From Bifidobacterium phasiani (GTDB lineage: Bacteria; Actinomycetota; Actinomycetes; Actinomycetales; Bifidobacteriaceae): a stretch of DNA of 64,000 bases. The notes under the pieces are model-generated. The model did not search any database, was not told where the DNA came from, and saw only the letters and a list, made by a program, of their open reading frames with translations. Each line of letters begins with the position of its first letter. The first letter of the stretch is position 1. The position numbers were made by a program, and so were the translations under genes. The stretch is taken from assembly GCF_019331775.1 (NCBI RefSeq), contig NZ_JAHBBD010000004.1, forward strand, positions 1 to 64,000, read 5' to 3'. Positions 1 to 9,977 of the stretch are shown here, one piece after another.

Positions 1-93
1 GGCTTCACCAACCTCGGCAACTACATCACCAGAAGCCTCCTGCACGCCGGAGGATTCAGACAAACCATACGGGAACGAATCTCACAACCATGA
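1..93 (+). CDS. 3' end of an ISL3-like transposase (cut by window edge)
   Basis: The first 30 codons of the window are open and end in TGA at 91-93. The residues include FTNLGNYITRSLLHAGGF followed by a basic tail, which resembles the C-terminus of ISL3-family transposases seen in bifidobacteria. Only the last part is visible, so family assignment rests on a short motif and the catalytic residues cannot be checked. The stop codon lies inside a 64-bp tandem duplication (59-186). No terminal inverted repeat can be confirmed because the other end of the element is outside the window. It could also be a fragment rather than an intact element. Confidence 0.5.
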   Translation, partial: GFTNLGNYITRSLLHAGGFRQTIRERISQP

Positions 94-186
94 ACCCGAC
101 ACACACGAAAACCGGAAGAGCCGACAAACCATACGGGAACGAATCTCACAACCATGAACCCGACACACACGAAAACCGGAAGAGCC
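59..186. repeat. Exact 64-bp tandem duplication
   Basis: Positions 59-122 and 123-186 are identical over 64 bp. The unit contains the last codons and stop of the transposase-like frame plus the bases just downstream. The duplication is perfect, which suggests a recent event such as replication slippage or an insertion-element end effect. Confidence 0.9.
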
Positions 187-210
187 GCCATACGACGCCG
201 GCCGGAAACG

Positions 211-237
211 AAAAACCCGCATCCTTCCAGATGCGGG
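211..237 (-). terminator. Rho-independent terminator for the tRNA-Arg pair
   Basis: CCCGCATC (216-223) pairs with GATGCGGG (230-237) around a 6-nt loop. On the minus strand the stem is followed by a run of five T (211-215). It lies just downstream of the two minus-strand tRNA genes and fits as their shared terminator. Confidence 0.8.
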
Positions 238-267
238 CCAATGCCTACTGCCAGTAGGCTTTCGAGG

Positions 268-344
268 TGGTGCGCCAGACAGGATTCGAACCTGCGACCT
301 TCTGATCCGTAGTCAGATGCTCTAATCCGCTGGGCTACTGGCGC
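268..344 (-). tRNA. tRNA-Arg (anticodon ACG), CCA encoded
   Basis: The minus strand folds as a cloverleaf: acceptor GCGCCAG/CTGGCGC, D-arm with AGCGGATTAGA, anticodon stem TCTGA/TCAGA with loop CTACGGA (anticodon ACG, Arg CGN), and T-arm with TTCGAAT. The 3' CCA is encoded (268-270). It is the second gene of a tandem pair transcribed leftward and is followed by a terminator hairpin. Confidence 0.93.
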
Positions 345-371
345 ATGCCGCGGTATCGCTACCCCGGCGAG

Positions 372-445
372 TGCGCGAGACAGGATTCGAACCTGCGACC
401 TGCTGATCCGTAGTCAGCTGCTCTAATCCGCTGGGCTACTCGCGC
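372..445 (-). tRNA. tRNA-Arg (anticodon ACG), no encoded CCA
   Basis: This is nearly identical in its body to the neighbour at 268-344 and has the same anticodon loop CTACGGA. It differs in the acceptor stem (GCGCGAG/CTCGCGC) and the anticodon stem (GCTGA/TCAGC). The bases after the discriminator A are CTC, so CCA must be added enzymatically. The matched, compensated stem changes indicate that both copies are functional. Confidence 0.92.
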
Positions 446-542
446 ATGTTGTCTTCCGGCAACTCGAAATAAACTACACCAATGTGCTTCCTGATGCAAA
501 TCGGCGTGTTGCGCCGTTCCGCCCGCACCAAAGTCGCGGACG

Positions 543-1220
543 TCACATCACCAGCAATGGTCTGGCACCAAACCGACTGCGCGCGGCCATGACCACCGCG
601 ACCATGGACATCGTCAGGCACAGCGCCACCCGCGCCGCACCGCACTCGTCGACGTCCAGAGGAAGCAGCGACGCCCCGAACCACTGCCGTTGGAGGGAGC
701 CCGTCGCCACCAACGCAATCAGCATGGCGAGACCAACCGCGCCCCCGCCGCACCCCACCGCCGACACGGCCATGAGCACGACCGCCATGCCGAACACCGA
801 TATGCAGCAGTGCAGCACGGCGACCGGCAACGCAGAGCGCGGGTCGTGCGACAGCAGCCACAGCCACGGCGTTCCGGCGGCGTACGCCATCAAGGCCATC
901 GCGCACATGCCCTCATACCGCCCGCTCCCGTCGGCGACCGCATCACACCACGGCATCACCCCGACGCATCCACGCACCATGGCCGCCTCGCATACCAGCA
1001 GCAGCATGACGTTCATGCCCACATTGACCGCATCGGCCCCCGTCAACGCCTGGGGTACGCACAGCACGTCCAGCCAGGGCAGCGCGGCCGCGACGCATCC
1101 CAGACCGGCGAATACGCCGACAGCGACGGGGCGCCGGGCCCGAATCCACAGCCGCCACTCCGCCATCGGCGTCCGGGAGACCACCTGGCGGGATTCCCCG
1201 TCCACGCCATATGCATTCAT
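543..1220 (-). CDS. Membrane protein of ABC module 1, function unknown
   Basis: This is a 225-residue hydrophobic protein with about six predicted membrane segments and no domain I recognise. The start ATG (1220-1218) overlaps the stop of the upstream permease gene as ATGA, so translation is probably coupled and the proteins probably work together. It is the last gene of the leftward operon ATPase - permease - this protein. The likely role is a second permease subunit of the exporter. That is inferred from position and hydrophobicity only. A further in-frame start lies about 10 codons upstream, inside the neighbour. Confidence 0.7.
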   Translation of the reverse strand: MNAYGVDGESRQVVSRTPMAEWRLWIRARRPVAVGVFAGLGCVAAALPWLDVLCVPQALTGADAVNVGMNVMLLLVCEAAMVRGCVGVMPWCDAVADGSGRYEGMCAMALMAYAAGTPWLWLLSHDPRSALPVAVLHCCISVFGMAVVLMAVSAVGCGGGAVGLAMLIALVATGSLQRQWFGASLLPLDVDECGAARVALCLTMSMVAVVMAARSRFGARPLLVM

Positions 1221-2569
1221 CGGTTCCAGTCCTTCCACGACAGCGAACACGTCCGGATGGGCTCCCGCCTCGCCTCATACCATGACGCCGGATCCGACGC
1301 CATGCCCGGACCCGCATCGCCGTCGTCGGGAAACTCCCCATCGCGCAGATACGATTCAAGATCCCGCCACAGCAGGTAGGCGATGTCCGCGGACTCCCCC
1401 GAAGCCTCGCCGCACGCCGAGACGCCGGACAGGTCACGGGCGACGTCGCCAAGCACCATATCCCGATAACTCCGGGGCGTATCGGCATCGGACACGCCAA
1501 GTCCGACATCCGCGACCCGATATCCGTCAGCATCCGGCACACCCGGAACGTCACGCAGAAACGCCGCATGCAGTCCCGCGCCGATCACCAGCTTCGGAAC
1601 CCCCGGTTCGAACCGCTCGTAGACATCGGACACCCCATCCGACACCGGCGACAGCAACGCCGAGTACGAGGATTCCACGCAGGTAAGAACCATCCCCTCG
1701 CGGCGGCAGACCGCCCGGGCATCCCGGTCGGGCACGACAAGGTTGGGCTGCATCGACGTCACGACCACGACCATGACCATCGGGGGCACCAGCCACAGCA
1801 ACGACGCCGCGCGATGCGCCATGGACCCACGGGACAACCAGGCGCCCATCATCGTGACGGAGCACACCGCCGACAGCACGGCGAAGCAGATACGCGACAC
1901 CGTCACCGCCACGGACAATGCATCACCGACGAACGGAAACTCCAACCCCCAGTATGGGGCCAGGGCCAACAGTGACACCCCGACGGGATTCGTGCTCAAC
2001 GCCACCGGAACGGCGCAGCACGCCGCGACGGCGCCGACGGACACGGCCACGGCGATCAGTCGCGGACAGCGGCGCGACACGAGACCGGCGATGACGAAGG
2101 CCACCACCGCCAGCGTGCCGACCCCGAACGCGACGCTCAGATACGACAACACGTCGAACCTTCCGCCCGTGGCGACGCGCGAAGTTACCACGGCCAGGGG
2201 GATGAAGCCCACGGCATAGCACAGCGACACCCAACACCACAGCACGGCGGACTCGCGTGCCAACCGCTTCGCGACCGGCCGTCCTCCATATGCCGGTTCG
2301 ATGATGGAGTCTTTCGACAGCACCGTGGCATGCACGGCCGCCGCGATCGATGACACCATGACCGCGGGGAGTTGGGATTCCCTCACCGTGGCCGCCACAT
2401 CGTGCCATGTCCGCGGAGGCCAATCACCGCACAACCGGGACGAGGCCAGACCGACGACGACGATGATCAATCCCGGCGCCAGCAGTTCGGCCGGATGCCA
2501 GGGAAACACCAGCCCGGCGAACATGCCGCGACTGCAATCATGCCGCGGATTCCCCATCTGCGCCCTCAT
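1217..2569 (-). CDS. ABC transporter permease with large C-terminal extracytoplasmic domain
   Basis: This is a 450-residue protein. The first roughly 285 residues contain several hydrophobic segments, followed by about 165 mostly hydrophilic residues with three spaced cysteines and many acidic residues. The hydrophilic part would lie outside the cytoplasm if the topology is conventional. The start overlaps the ATPase stop as ATGA (2569-2566) and the end overlaps the next gene in the same way, so the three genes form one tightly coupled unit. Together with the ATPase it probably forms an ABC-2-type exporter controlled by the divergent two-component system at 3484-5417. The substrate is unknown; the long outer domain suggests substrate or ligand binding. 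Confidence 0.72.
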   Translation of the reverse strand: MRAQMGNPRHDCSRGMFAGLVFPWHPAELLAPGLIIVVVGLASSRLCGDWPPRTWHDVAATVRESQLPAVMVSSIAAAVHATVLSKDSIIEPAYGGRPVAKRLARESAVLWCWVSLCYAVGFIPLAVVTSRVATGGRFDVLSYLSVAFGVGTLAVVAFVIAGLVSRRCPRLIAVAVSVGAVAACCAVPVALSTNPVGVSLLALAPYWGLEFPFVGDALSVAVTVSRICFAVLSAVCSVTMMGAWLSRGSMAHRAASLLWLVPPMVMVVVVTSMQPNLVVPDRDARAVCRREGMVLTCVESSYSALLSPVSDGVSDVYERFEPGVPKLVIGAGLHAAFLRDVPGVPDADGYRVADVGLGVSDADTPRSYRDMVLGDVARDLSGVSACGEASGESADIAYLLWRDLESYLRDGEFPDDGDAGPGMASDPASWYEARREPIRTCSLSWKDWNR

Positions 2570-3312
2570 GCCCGTCCCGCCCCTTCCAGCGCACGGATAT
2601 ACGCCGATTCCCAGAGCGTCGAGTACGATCGTTCGTCCCCGAGGGAGCGGAACCGTTCGACCGACCCGTCGAACACCATGTGTCCGGAGTCAAGAACCAG
2701 CACGCGGTTCGCCAGCGTCGGAACCTCATCCACGATATGGGTGCTCATCAGGACGATCGCCCGCTCCGCATACCGGACAAGGAAGCGCCGGATCTCCAAA
2801 CGCTGCCGGGGATCGATGCCCACCGTAGGTTCGTCGAGCAGCAGGATGCCGGGCGCATGGGCAATCGCGCACGCCATGCCCATACGTTGCCGCATGCCGC
2901 CGGAGAGACGGCGTGCGGCGGTACGGGCGTGCTCGCGCAGACCGGTCACGTCCAGGGCGCGGTCCGCGGCCCTCTCGCAGTCGCGTATGGCGACGCCATG
3001 CGACCATGCGCTGTACACGACGTTGTCGAGCACGGAAGCGTGATCCATGCAGGAGAATCGCTGAGGCAGATACCCGACCGCGGAGCGGAACCAACGAAGA
3101 TCGCGTTCCGTCGCCACGGGGTGCCCCGCATAGGCGATCGTTCCGGCGGCGGCACGCAGTTCCGTGGCGAGCACGCGCAGCAGCGTGCTCTTCCCGGCGC
3201 CGTTAGGCCCCAGGATGATGGAGATGCCGTTCGGGGCGCGGAACGATATGCCGTCGAGCACCCGGTTCCCGGCATATCGATATGCGATATCCCGGCATGT
3301 CAACGCGTCCAT
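2566..3312 (-). CDS. ABC transporter ATP-binding protein, module 1
   Basis: This 248-residue cytoplasmic ATPase has Walker A GPNGAGKS (35-42), Q-loop Gln84 in YLPQ, signature LSGGM (136-140), Walker B ILLLDEP (156-162) and switch His192. It is the first gene of a leftward operon whose second and third genes encode membrane proteins with overlapping stop/start codons. It is divergent from a LuxR-type response regulator gene 171 bp away. That arrangement is common for exporters induced by, or protecting against, membrane-active peptides. The substrate cannot be read from the sequence. Confidence 0.88.
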   Translation of the reverse strand: MDALTCRDIAYRYAGNRVLDGISFRAPNGISIILGPNGAGKSTLLRVLATELRAAAGTIAYAGHPVATERDLRWFRSAVGYLPQRFSCMDHASVLDNVVYSAWSHGVAIRDCERAADRALDVTGLREHARTAARRLSGGMRQRMGMACAIAHAPGILLLDEPTVGIDPRQRLEIRRFLVRYAERAIVLMSTHIVDEVPTLANRVLVLDSGHMVFDGSVERFRSLGDERSYSTLWESAYIRALEGAGRA

Positions 3313-3387
3313 GCCCGCACACCCCGTGTCATTCGACCCATCGCGTTCTCCTTTCCAATGGCGGGACGTTCGTCCGCGCCCTCCGTG

Positions 3388-3414
3388 CCGCGGTTCCGCG
3401 GTACGTTCTACAAT
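3388..3414. promoter_or_regulatory. Candidate operator and -10 in the module 1 divergent promoter
   Basis: The palindrome CCGCGG-TT-CCGCGG (3388-3401) lies 7 bp upstream of TACAAT (3409-3414), a good -10 hexamer for the rightward regulator gene. I see no convincing -35 box. The interval between the ATPase start (3312) and the regulator start (3484) contains no gene, so both promoters should be here. Confidence 0.4.
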
Positions 3415-3483
3415 GGCCGTGTACGGGCCTCGTCCGCAATGGTTGCCGTACCAGGAACGGCACGGGTTGGAGGGGATATGGCG

Positions 3484-4122
3484 ATGACGGACGCCGTCAC
3501 GATCGGGGTGGTCGACAACGACGACATGGCGCTTCGCGCTCTGCGCGCGATCATAGGCAGCCTGGACGCCGGTTTCTCGGTGGTCTGGGCGGTCACGTCG
3601 CCCTCAAGCGCGGCCCGCCGCTGCATGGTCCCGCGCACCCGTCCGGATGTCGTGGTGATCGACATGGCCATGAACGAGATGCCCGGGTACGAACTGTGCG
3701 GCAAGATCCGCGGGCTGTGCCCCGGCGTCGGTATCGTCGGCATCACCTCGTACCCGCTCGATCACTATCGCCGGCGGGCCGCATACCATGGCGCGCATGC
3801 GCTGGTCGCCAAGCATGATGTCGCGGCGCTTGCCGCCGCGATAACCGGCGCCGCCGCTCACGGACGCAATTCCATCCGTGAATCGGACGAACCCGCGGCC
3901 GCCGCAGCAATCACCGGCACCGACGGGCCGGCGGCATTATCGTCGCAGGAACTGCGCATCATGCAGGCCTATGCCCAAGGGTCGCGGACCAGCGACATCA
4001 TGGCCATGTTCGGGATCACCAAAAGCACCGTAGCCTCATACGAACACCGCGCATGCGCCAAACTCGGCGCGCGCACCCGCGCGCACGCCATCGCCATCTG
4101 TATTCGCGAACACCTGTTCTGA
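3484..4122 (+). CDS. LuxR/NarL-family response regulator, module 1
   Basis: This 212-residue protein has an N-terminal receiver domain (acidic pocket DNDD 11-14, phosphoacceptor Asp60 in VVVIDMA) and a C-terminal LuxR-type helix-turn-helix (LSSQELRIMQAYAQGS, then TKSTVASYEHRACAKLG). I chose the ATG at 3484 because GGAGGGG (3469-3475) is correctly spaced for it; an ATG at 3478 is too close. The histidine kinase gene follows after 5 bp. It is homologous to the regulator at 44006: both have GV(V/L)DND, Asp60, and a SY(P/N)xxxYR motif. It presumably controls the divergent ABC operon. Confidence 0.88.
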   Translation: MTDAVTIGVVDNDDMALRALRAIIGSLDAGFSVVWAVTSPSSAARRCMVPRTRPDVVVIDMAMNEMPGYELCGKIRGLCPGVGIVGITSYPLDHYRRRAAYHGAHALVAKHDVAALAAAITGAAAHGRNSIRESDEPAAAAAITGTDGPAALSSQELRIMQAYAQGSRTSDIMAMFGITKSTVASYEHRACAKLGARTRAHAIAICIREHLF

Positions 4123-4127
4123 CAGTC

Positions 4128-5417
4128 ATGACCGACCACGCTCCCGATGCGATGTCGCCGCCGCCGTACCGGCAGCCGATGGTCGCCGCCTGTGTGCTGA
4201 CCTGCACGGCACTCATCCTCATCGAGGCCCTGATCGGGCATGCAATGATGATGGTGTCCGGCTTCTCCACGGCGTTCGCCCTGGTGCTGGCCTGCGCCGA
4301 GATGATGACGCTCCGGCTGCCGATCGCCGGCTCGTGGTGCACTGTGATGCTCGGTGTGGGCTGCCTGTGGGCCAGCCCGGCGATTGATGCCGTCAACGGC
4401 CTGTTCGCCGCATTCGCCCTGCAACCGACGGGAGCACCGACCCCGCCGGTTGCCATCGCTCTCGCCGTGCCGCTGGCGATGTACTGTCTGGCCTACCGGA
4501 CGCGGGCCCAGGCCTTCATGGCGGGGATGTTGCTCGCCGTTGCGGCGGCCGTCCACATCGTCACCCAGAGCCGGTTCGGCCTCGCCCCCACGGCCGTTCC
4601 GCTCATCCTGCTGACGGCGGTCACCGCCCTGGCGGCGCTGCTGGGATTCCGCCACGCCGCCGTCCGACAACGTCACGAGCGACGCCGGGCGCAACGTCTC
4701 ATCGCCGAGCAGCGCGACCGGATGCGCCGCATGCAGACCATCACCGGCAGATTGCATGATTCGGTCACGAACGATCTGGCGGCGATCATGCTCCTGTCGA
4801 CACGGCGTCCGGACGGCGATGCGCCGGCGAACGCGCACGCACGCGATGACATCATCCACGACCTGGCGCACCACGCGCTTTCCGAAGCGCACCGCGCCAT
4901 CCAATTGCTGGAGGGCGGAGGGCGCGACGGGACCGATCATCCCGGCACCCACTCCATGGACACAGCGAGTCCTTCGGAAATCCCCATGCAGGAGGTCCAG
5001 GACCTGCTCGATGCCAATGACCGAATACTGCACGCGCTGGGCCTTCGGGGCGCATCCAGCGTAAGCCCGGCCCGCACCGGCGCCAACATGGCCATCCCGT
5101 GCGACCGATGGCCGCTGGTCCGCACGGCGATCACCGAGATTCGCGGCAACATCGCGCGACATGCCGACATCGACGGCGGATACGACTGCACTGTCGTAGT
5201 GGATGCGCAACGGTGTGTGATCCTCGCGTCGAACCTCATCGGCCGGAACGCCGATCATCGCGATCGGGACGCACCCGTCTTAGGAACCGGACTGCGCCGG
5301 CTGCGCGAACGTCTCGGCGAGGTCGGGGGCATCCTATCCGCGCATGGCACCGACGAGGGCGAGTGGCTGGTCCGAGTGGTCGTTCCGTTCGAGGAATCAC
5401 GCGATGGCGGTGTATGA
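4128..5417 (+). CDS. Sensor histidine kinase (HisKA_3 type), module 1
   Basis: This protein has 429 residues. Several membrane segments occupy roughly residues 17-175, with short connections and no large sensor domain, followed by a HisKA_3 motif RLHDSVTND with phosphoacceptor His210. A degenerate HATPase_c domain follows (N-box-like EIRGNIARHA, then GTGLRRLRERL). Kinases of this layout often sense signals within the membrane or through a partner transporter. It lies 5 bp after its response regulator. The most similar protein in the window is the kinase at 44662. The signal is unknown, but the linked ABC exporter suggests a peptide or envelope stress. Confidence 0.85.
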   Translation: MTDHAPDAMSPPPYRQPMVAACVLTCTALILIEALIGHAMMMVSGFSTAFALVLACAEMMTLRLPIAGSWCTVMLGVGCLWASPAIDAVNGLFAAFALQPTGAPTPPVAIALAVPLAMYCLAYRTRAQAFMAGMLLAVAAAVHIVTQSRFGLAPTAVPLILLTAVTALAALLGFRHAAVRQRHERRRAQRLIAEQRDRMRRMQTITGRLHDSVTNDLAAIMLLSTRRPDGDAPANAHARDDIIHDLAHHALSEAHRAIQLLEGGGRDGTDHPGTHSMDTASPSEIPMQEVQDLLDANDRILHALGLRGASSVSPARTGANMAIPCDRWPLVRTAITEIRGNIARHADIDGGYDCTVVVDAQRCVILASNLIGRNADHRDRDAPVLGTGLRRLRERLGEVGGILSAHGTDEGEWLVRVVVPFEESRDGGV

Positions 5418-5455
5418 GGCACTGCCATGGCCGTGACACCGGCCGCCGCCCGCCC

Positions 5456-6790
<1,335 letters not shown>

Positions 6791-6915
6791 ATCGTCTCCC
6801 TCGTCGTTCCCGGGCGTCCGCGGGCCGCGCCGCGACGCGACGACGCCCCCTCACGAAGAATACCGCAACGGGTCTTCGTCGGGGGCGTCCGAGTTGTAAA
6901 GGTCGTGCGCGGGTG

Positions 6916-7617
6916 TCAGGAGCGGTGCTCGAGCACCTCGTCCACGATGCCGTATTCCTTGGCCTGCTGGGCCGTCAGGAAGGTGTCCACCTCGATGTCG
7001 CGGCGGATGCGCTCGATGTCCTGGCCGGTGTGCTTGGCCAGCGTCTCCTCCAGCCATTCGCGCATGCGCAGCATCTCGCGGGCCTGGATCTCGATCTCGG
7101 TGGCCTTGCCGAAGCCCTGGTCGATGGCCGGCTGGTGGATCAGCACGCGGGCGTTCGGCAGGATCAGGCGCTTGCCGGGGGCGCCGGCGGCCAGCAGGAT
7201 CGCGGCGGCCGAGGCGGCCTGGCCGAGGCAGACGGTCTGCACGTCCGGCTTGATGTACTGCATCGTGTCGTAGATCGCGGTCATCGCGGTCATCGAGCCG
7301 CCCGGCGAATTGATGTACATCATCACGTCGCGGTTCGGGTCCTGGCTTTCGAGCACGAGCAGCTGGGCCATGATGTCGTCGGCCGCGGCGTCGTCCACCT
7401 GCACGCCCATGAAGATGATGCGGTCCTCGAACAGGCGGGTGTACGGGTCCTGGCGCTTGTAGCCGTACGGGGTCTTCTCCTCGAACTGCGGCAGGATGTA
7501 GCGGTCCTGCGGGGCGAACGCGGCCTCGCGGGCCGCCCGGGGCATGAAGCCGACGACGCCCTGCGGGCCCGCAAGGCGCTCGGCGCGGGATGCGAACTGC
7601 GCTTCTTCACTTGCCAT
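6916..7617 (-). CDS. clpP2: ATP-dependent Clp protease proteolytic subunit ClpP2
   Basis: This 233-residue serine protease subunit has catalytic Ser136 (GQAAS), His161 (IHQP) and Asp211. The ATG at 7617 gives the start; sequence further upstream belongs to clpP1, from which it is separated by 17 bp. The N-terminal extension of about 35 residues before the folded core is usual for the second ClpP of actinobacteria. ClpP1 and ClpP2 form a mixed tetradecamer that degrades proteins delivered by ClpX or ClpC. Confidence 0.95.
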   Translation of the reverse strand: MASEEAQFASRAERLAGPQGVVGFMPRAAREAAFAPQDRYILPQFEEKTPYGYKRQDPYTRLFEDRIIFMGVQVDDAAADDIMAQLLVLESQDPNRDVMMYINSPGGSMTAMTAIYDTMQYIKPDVQTVCLGQAASAAAILLAAGAPGKRLILPNARVLIHQPAIDQGFGKATEIEIQAREMLRMREWLEETLAKHTGQDIERIRRDIEVDTFLTAQQAKEYGIVDEVLEHRS

Positions 7618-7634
7618 GTGGTGACGATCCTTTC

Positions 7635-8243
7635 TCAGTCGGCGTTGATGGTGTCGGGCGTGGTGACGATCTTGTCGACGAAGCCGTACTCCAACGCCTG
7701 CTGCGCGGTGAACCAGTGGTCGTACTCGTTGTCGCGGTAGATCTCCTCGACCGTGTGGCCGGTCTGCTCCGCGGTCAGCTCCGCCAGCGTCTTCTTCATG
7801 TCCATGATCAGCTCGGCGTTGATGCGCACGTCGGTGGTGGTGCCGCCGATGCCGCCCGAGGGCTGGTGCATCAGCACGCGGGCGTGCGAGGTCAGGTACC
7901 GCTTGCCCTTGGCGCCCGAGCTGAGCAGGAACTGGCCCATCGAGGCGCACATGCCCAGGCCCACCGTCGCCACGTCCGGCTCGATGAGCTGCATCGTGTC
8001 GTAGATCGCCATGCCGGCCGTGATCGAGCCGCCCGGCGAGTTGATGTACAGCCAGATGTCCTTCTTCGGGTCCTCGGCGGCCAGCATCAGCATCTGCGCG
8101 CAGATGCGGTTGGCCATGTCGTCCTTGACCTCCTCGCCCATCCAGATGATGCGGTCCTTGAGCAGACGATTGAAAATCGGGTCGACAGGCCCGGCCGGCG
8201 CGTCCTCGCCCGCCATGACCGGAAGCGTCAGAGTATTGCTCAC
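7635..8243 (-). CDS. clpP1: ATP-dependent Clp protease proteolytic subunit ClpP1
   Basis: This 202-residue subunit has catalytic Ser101 (MCASMG), His126 (MHQPSGG) and Asp175. I chose a GTG start at 8243 because AAGGAG lies 5 bp upstream of it on the minus strand, while the in-frame ATG further out lacks such a site and would add residues foreign to ClpP. It is the first gene of the clpP1-clpP2 pair. In actinobacteria this operon is often induced by ClgR; I do not see a convincing operator here. Confidence 0.93.
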   Translation of the reverse strand: MSNTLTLPVMAGEDAPAGPVDPIFNRLLKDRIIWMGEEVKDDMANRICAQMLMLAAEDPKKDIWLYINSPGGSITAGMAIYDTMQLIEPDVATVGLGMCASMGQFLLSSGAKGKRYLTSHARVLMHQPSGGIGGTTTDVRINAELIMDMKKTLAELTAEQTGHTVEEIYRDNEYDHWFTAQQALEYGFVDKIVTTPDTINAD

Positions 8244-8280
8244 CTTGTCTCCTTGTCGTACTGTGCTGATGTTCCTCAGA

Positions 8281-9600
8281 CTACCGCCCCGAAGCGACCT
8301 CACGGCGCATTTTGCGCTGCCCGCATAGCGTCGGCAGCCGGCCGCCCAGCCACTTCGAGGTCAGCGCGCCGACGGCCACGGCCAGCCCCACCGGCACGAA
8401 CAGGTTCAGCGGCGCGTCGGCCAGCTCCATGACCAGGCACATCGCCATCAGCGGCGCCTGCTGCGAGGCCGCCAGCAGCGCGCACGCCCCCAGCAGCGCG
8501 TACACGCCGATCGAGTTGGTGCCGAAGCCCTGCATCCACAGGATGCCCAGCACCGCGCCGAGCGAGGCGCCCAGGGCGATGCCCGGCGTCAGCACGCCGC
8601 CGGAGGCGCCCGCGCGGATCGTCAGCAGCGTCATCACGGCCTTGGCCGCGAACGACAGCAGCAGCACGCCGATCAGGGCCGTCTGCGCCGTCGCGCCGAA
8701 GCCCATCTGCGCGGTGGCGCGGCCGTTGCCCATCACCTGCGGCACCCAGACGGCCACGACGCCCGTGGCCACGCCGGCCAGCGGCAGCTGCCACAGGATC
8801 GCGCGCCCGGTCGCCCTGTGGCGCTCCGCCCAGGACGAGCCGAGCCGGAACAGCGTCCCGCACACGCCGCACACCGCGCCCGCGACCAGCGCGAACGCCA
8901 TCAGGTCGGGCGTGAACAGGCCGTCCACCGCGCCCATGTCGTAGAACGTGTGCGTGCCCTTGAGCAGCGTCGCGACCCATGCGGCCACCGACGAGCAGGC
9001 AAACGAAAGCGCCACGGTCTCCAGCGTGACGTCGGCCAGCAGGATCTCCACGGCGAAGAACGCGCCCGCCAGCGGCGCGTTGTACACGCCGGCCAGGCCG
9101 GCGCCGGCCGCGATCGCGACCACCGTGCGCGTGTCGCGCCCGTCCAGGCGGCACAGCGCCACGGCGCGCTGGCCCGCCATCGCGCCGAATTCTCGCGGCG
9201 CGACCTCGCGTCCGATCGACATGCCCGTGCCGACGATCCAGATCTGCAGCAGCACGTGCACGACCGTCTGCCACACCGGCATCCGCGCGCCGCCCACGGC
9301 CTTGTTGACGGACGGCACCGCGGTCGTCCGCGTGCGCAGCAGCCACCACGCCACGGCGGCGACCAGCGCGCCGACGACCACCGACAGCGCGCGCCGCCAC
9401 GCCGGCGTGCCGAACGGCCCCGGCCGGTCCGGATTCTCCACGAACCCCAGCGCCACCTGCTCGATGCCGTACAACAGCAGCGTCAGCAGCCCCGCGACCA
9501 GACCGATGACCACGCCGAGCGCCAGCGCCGCGGCGACCAGCGCGGCCAGCCGCCGCGCGCCGTCGGCCGGCCGCGCGTTCCTTATGTTGTCCTCATGCAT
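8281..9600 (-). CDS. CLC-family chloride channel/transporter
   Basis: This integral membrane protein of about 439 residues has some ten hydrophobic segments. The gating region reads [14 protein letters not shown], containing the conserved Glu of the CLC GxExP motif, and [14 protein letters not shown] and [14 protein letters not shown] match later CLC motifs. There are no C-terminal CBS domains, as in short bacterial CLCs that exchange chloride (or fluoride) and protons. The classical GSGIP selectivity motif is not obvious, so ion specificity is open. The start at 9600 is the most conservative; in-frame ATGs exist up to 9663. Confidence 0.85.
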   Translation of the reverse strand: MHEDNIRNARPADGARRLAALVAAALALGVVIGLVAGLLTLLLYGIEQVALGFVENPDRPGPFGTPAWRRALSVVVGALVAAVAWWLLRTRTTAVPSVNKAVGGARMPVWQTVVHVLLQIWIVGTGMSIGREVAPREFGAMAGQRAVALCRLDGRDTRTVVAIAAGAGLAGVYNAPLAGAFFAVEILLADVTLETVALSFACSSVAAWVATLLKGTHTFYDMGAVDGLFTPDLMAFALVAGAVCGVCGTLFRLGSSWAERHRATGRAILWQLPLAGVATGVVAVWVPQVMGNGRATAQMGFGATAQTALIGVLLLSFAAKAVMTLLTIRAGASGGVLTPGIALGASLGAVLGILWMQGFGTNSIGVYALLGACALLAASQQAPLMAMCLVMELADAPLNLFVPVGLAVAVGALTSKWLGGRLPTLCGQRKMRREVASGR

Positions 9601-9690
9601 ACGCCCCACGATACGCGCGGCCGGGTATCGCCACGGCGCGTCGGCGCCGCTCATGCCGTCCACGCCGCCCGCGCCGCCCGATCGCGGCGT

Positions 9691-9864
9691 TCAGCCGCGT
9701 TTGGAGCCCTGCCGGCTGATGCCGCCCTTGTGGCCGGTGGCCTTGAACGGCATCGTGCCGCGGCCGAAGCGGATGCCGGCGTTGCGCCCGTGGTCCCTCG
9801 CCGCGCCGATGCCGCCGCCGGCGTGCGCGGCGCCGCCATGACGCCGATTCGTTGGTTTGCCCAT
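9691..9864 (-). CDS. Small basic glycine-rich protein, unknown
   Basis: This is a 57-residue protein, MGKPTNRR to SKRG, rich in Gly, Arg, Lys and His, with no hydrophobic segment. A GGAG lies 2 bp upstream of the ATG, which is close but usable. The composition suggests nucleic-acid or ribosome binding, though no family is recognised. It sits between the CLC gene and the terminator of tig, so it needs its own promoter. The real possibility remains that it is not translated. Confidence 0.45.
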   Translation of the reverse strand: MGKPTNRRHGGAAHAGGGIGAARDHGRNAGIRFGRGTMPFKATGHKGGISRQGSKRG

Positions 9865-9893
9865 GGCTCCGTTATAGCAGCGCCGGTACGACG

Positions 9894-9923
9894 AAGGACC
9901 CGTCGCACCGGCGACGGGCCCTT
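9894..9923 (-). terminator. Stem-loop terminator downstream of tig
   Basis: A 13-bp stem pairs 9894-9906 (AAGGACCCGTCGC) with 9911-9923 around a 4-nt loop, with one G-T wobble or A-C mismatch depending on the strand. It lies 54 bp beyond the tig stop codon and is followed on the minus strand only by a short T-containing stretch. Confidence 0.65.
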
Positions 9924-9977
9924 CCCATGCGTCACATGTCACGGCCGATGCGCCCGGCGGGCGCCCGGCCGGACGGC

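Noticed and set aside
268-445. Prophage or integrated-element attachment site at the tRNA genes
   Set aside because: No integrase gene or repeated tRNA end is visible in the window; only a transposase end lies nearby.
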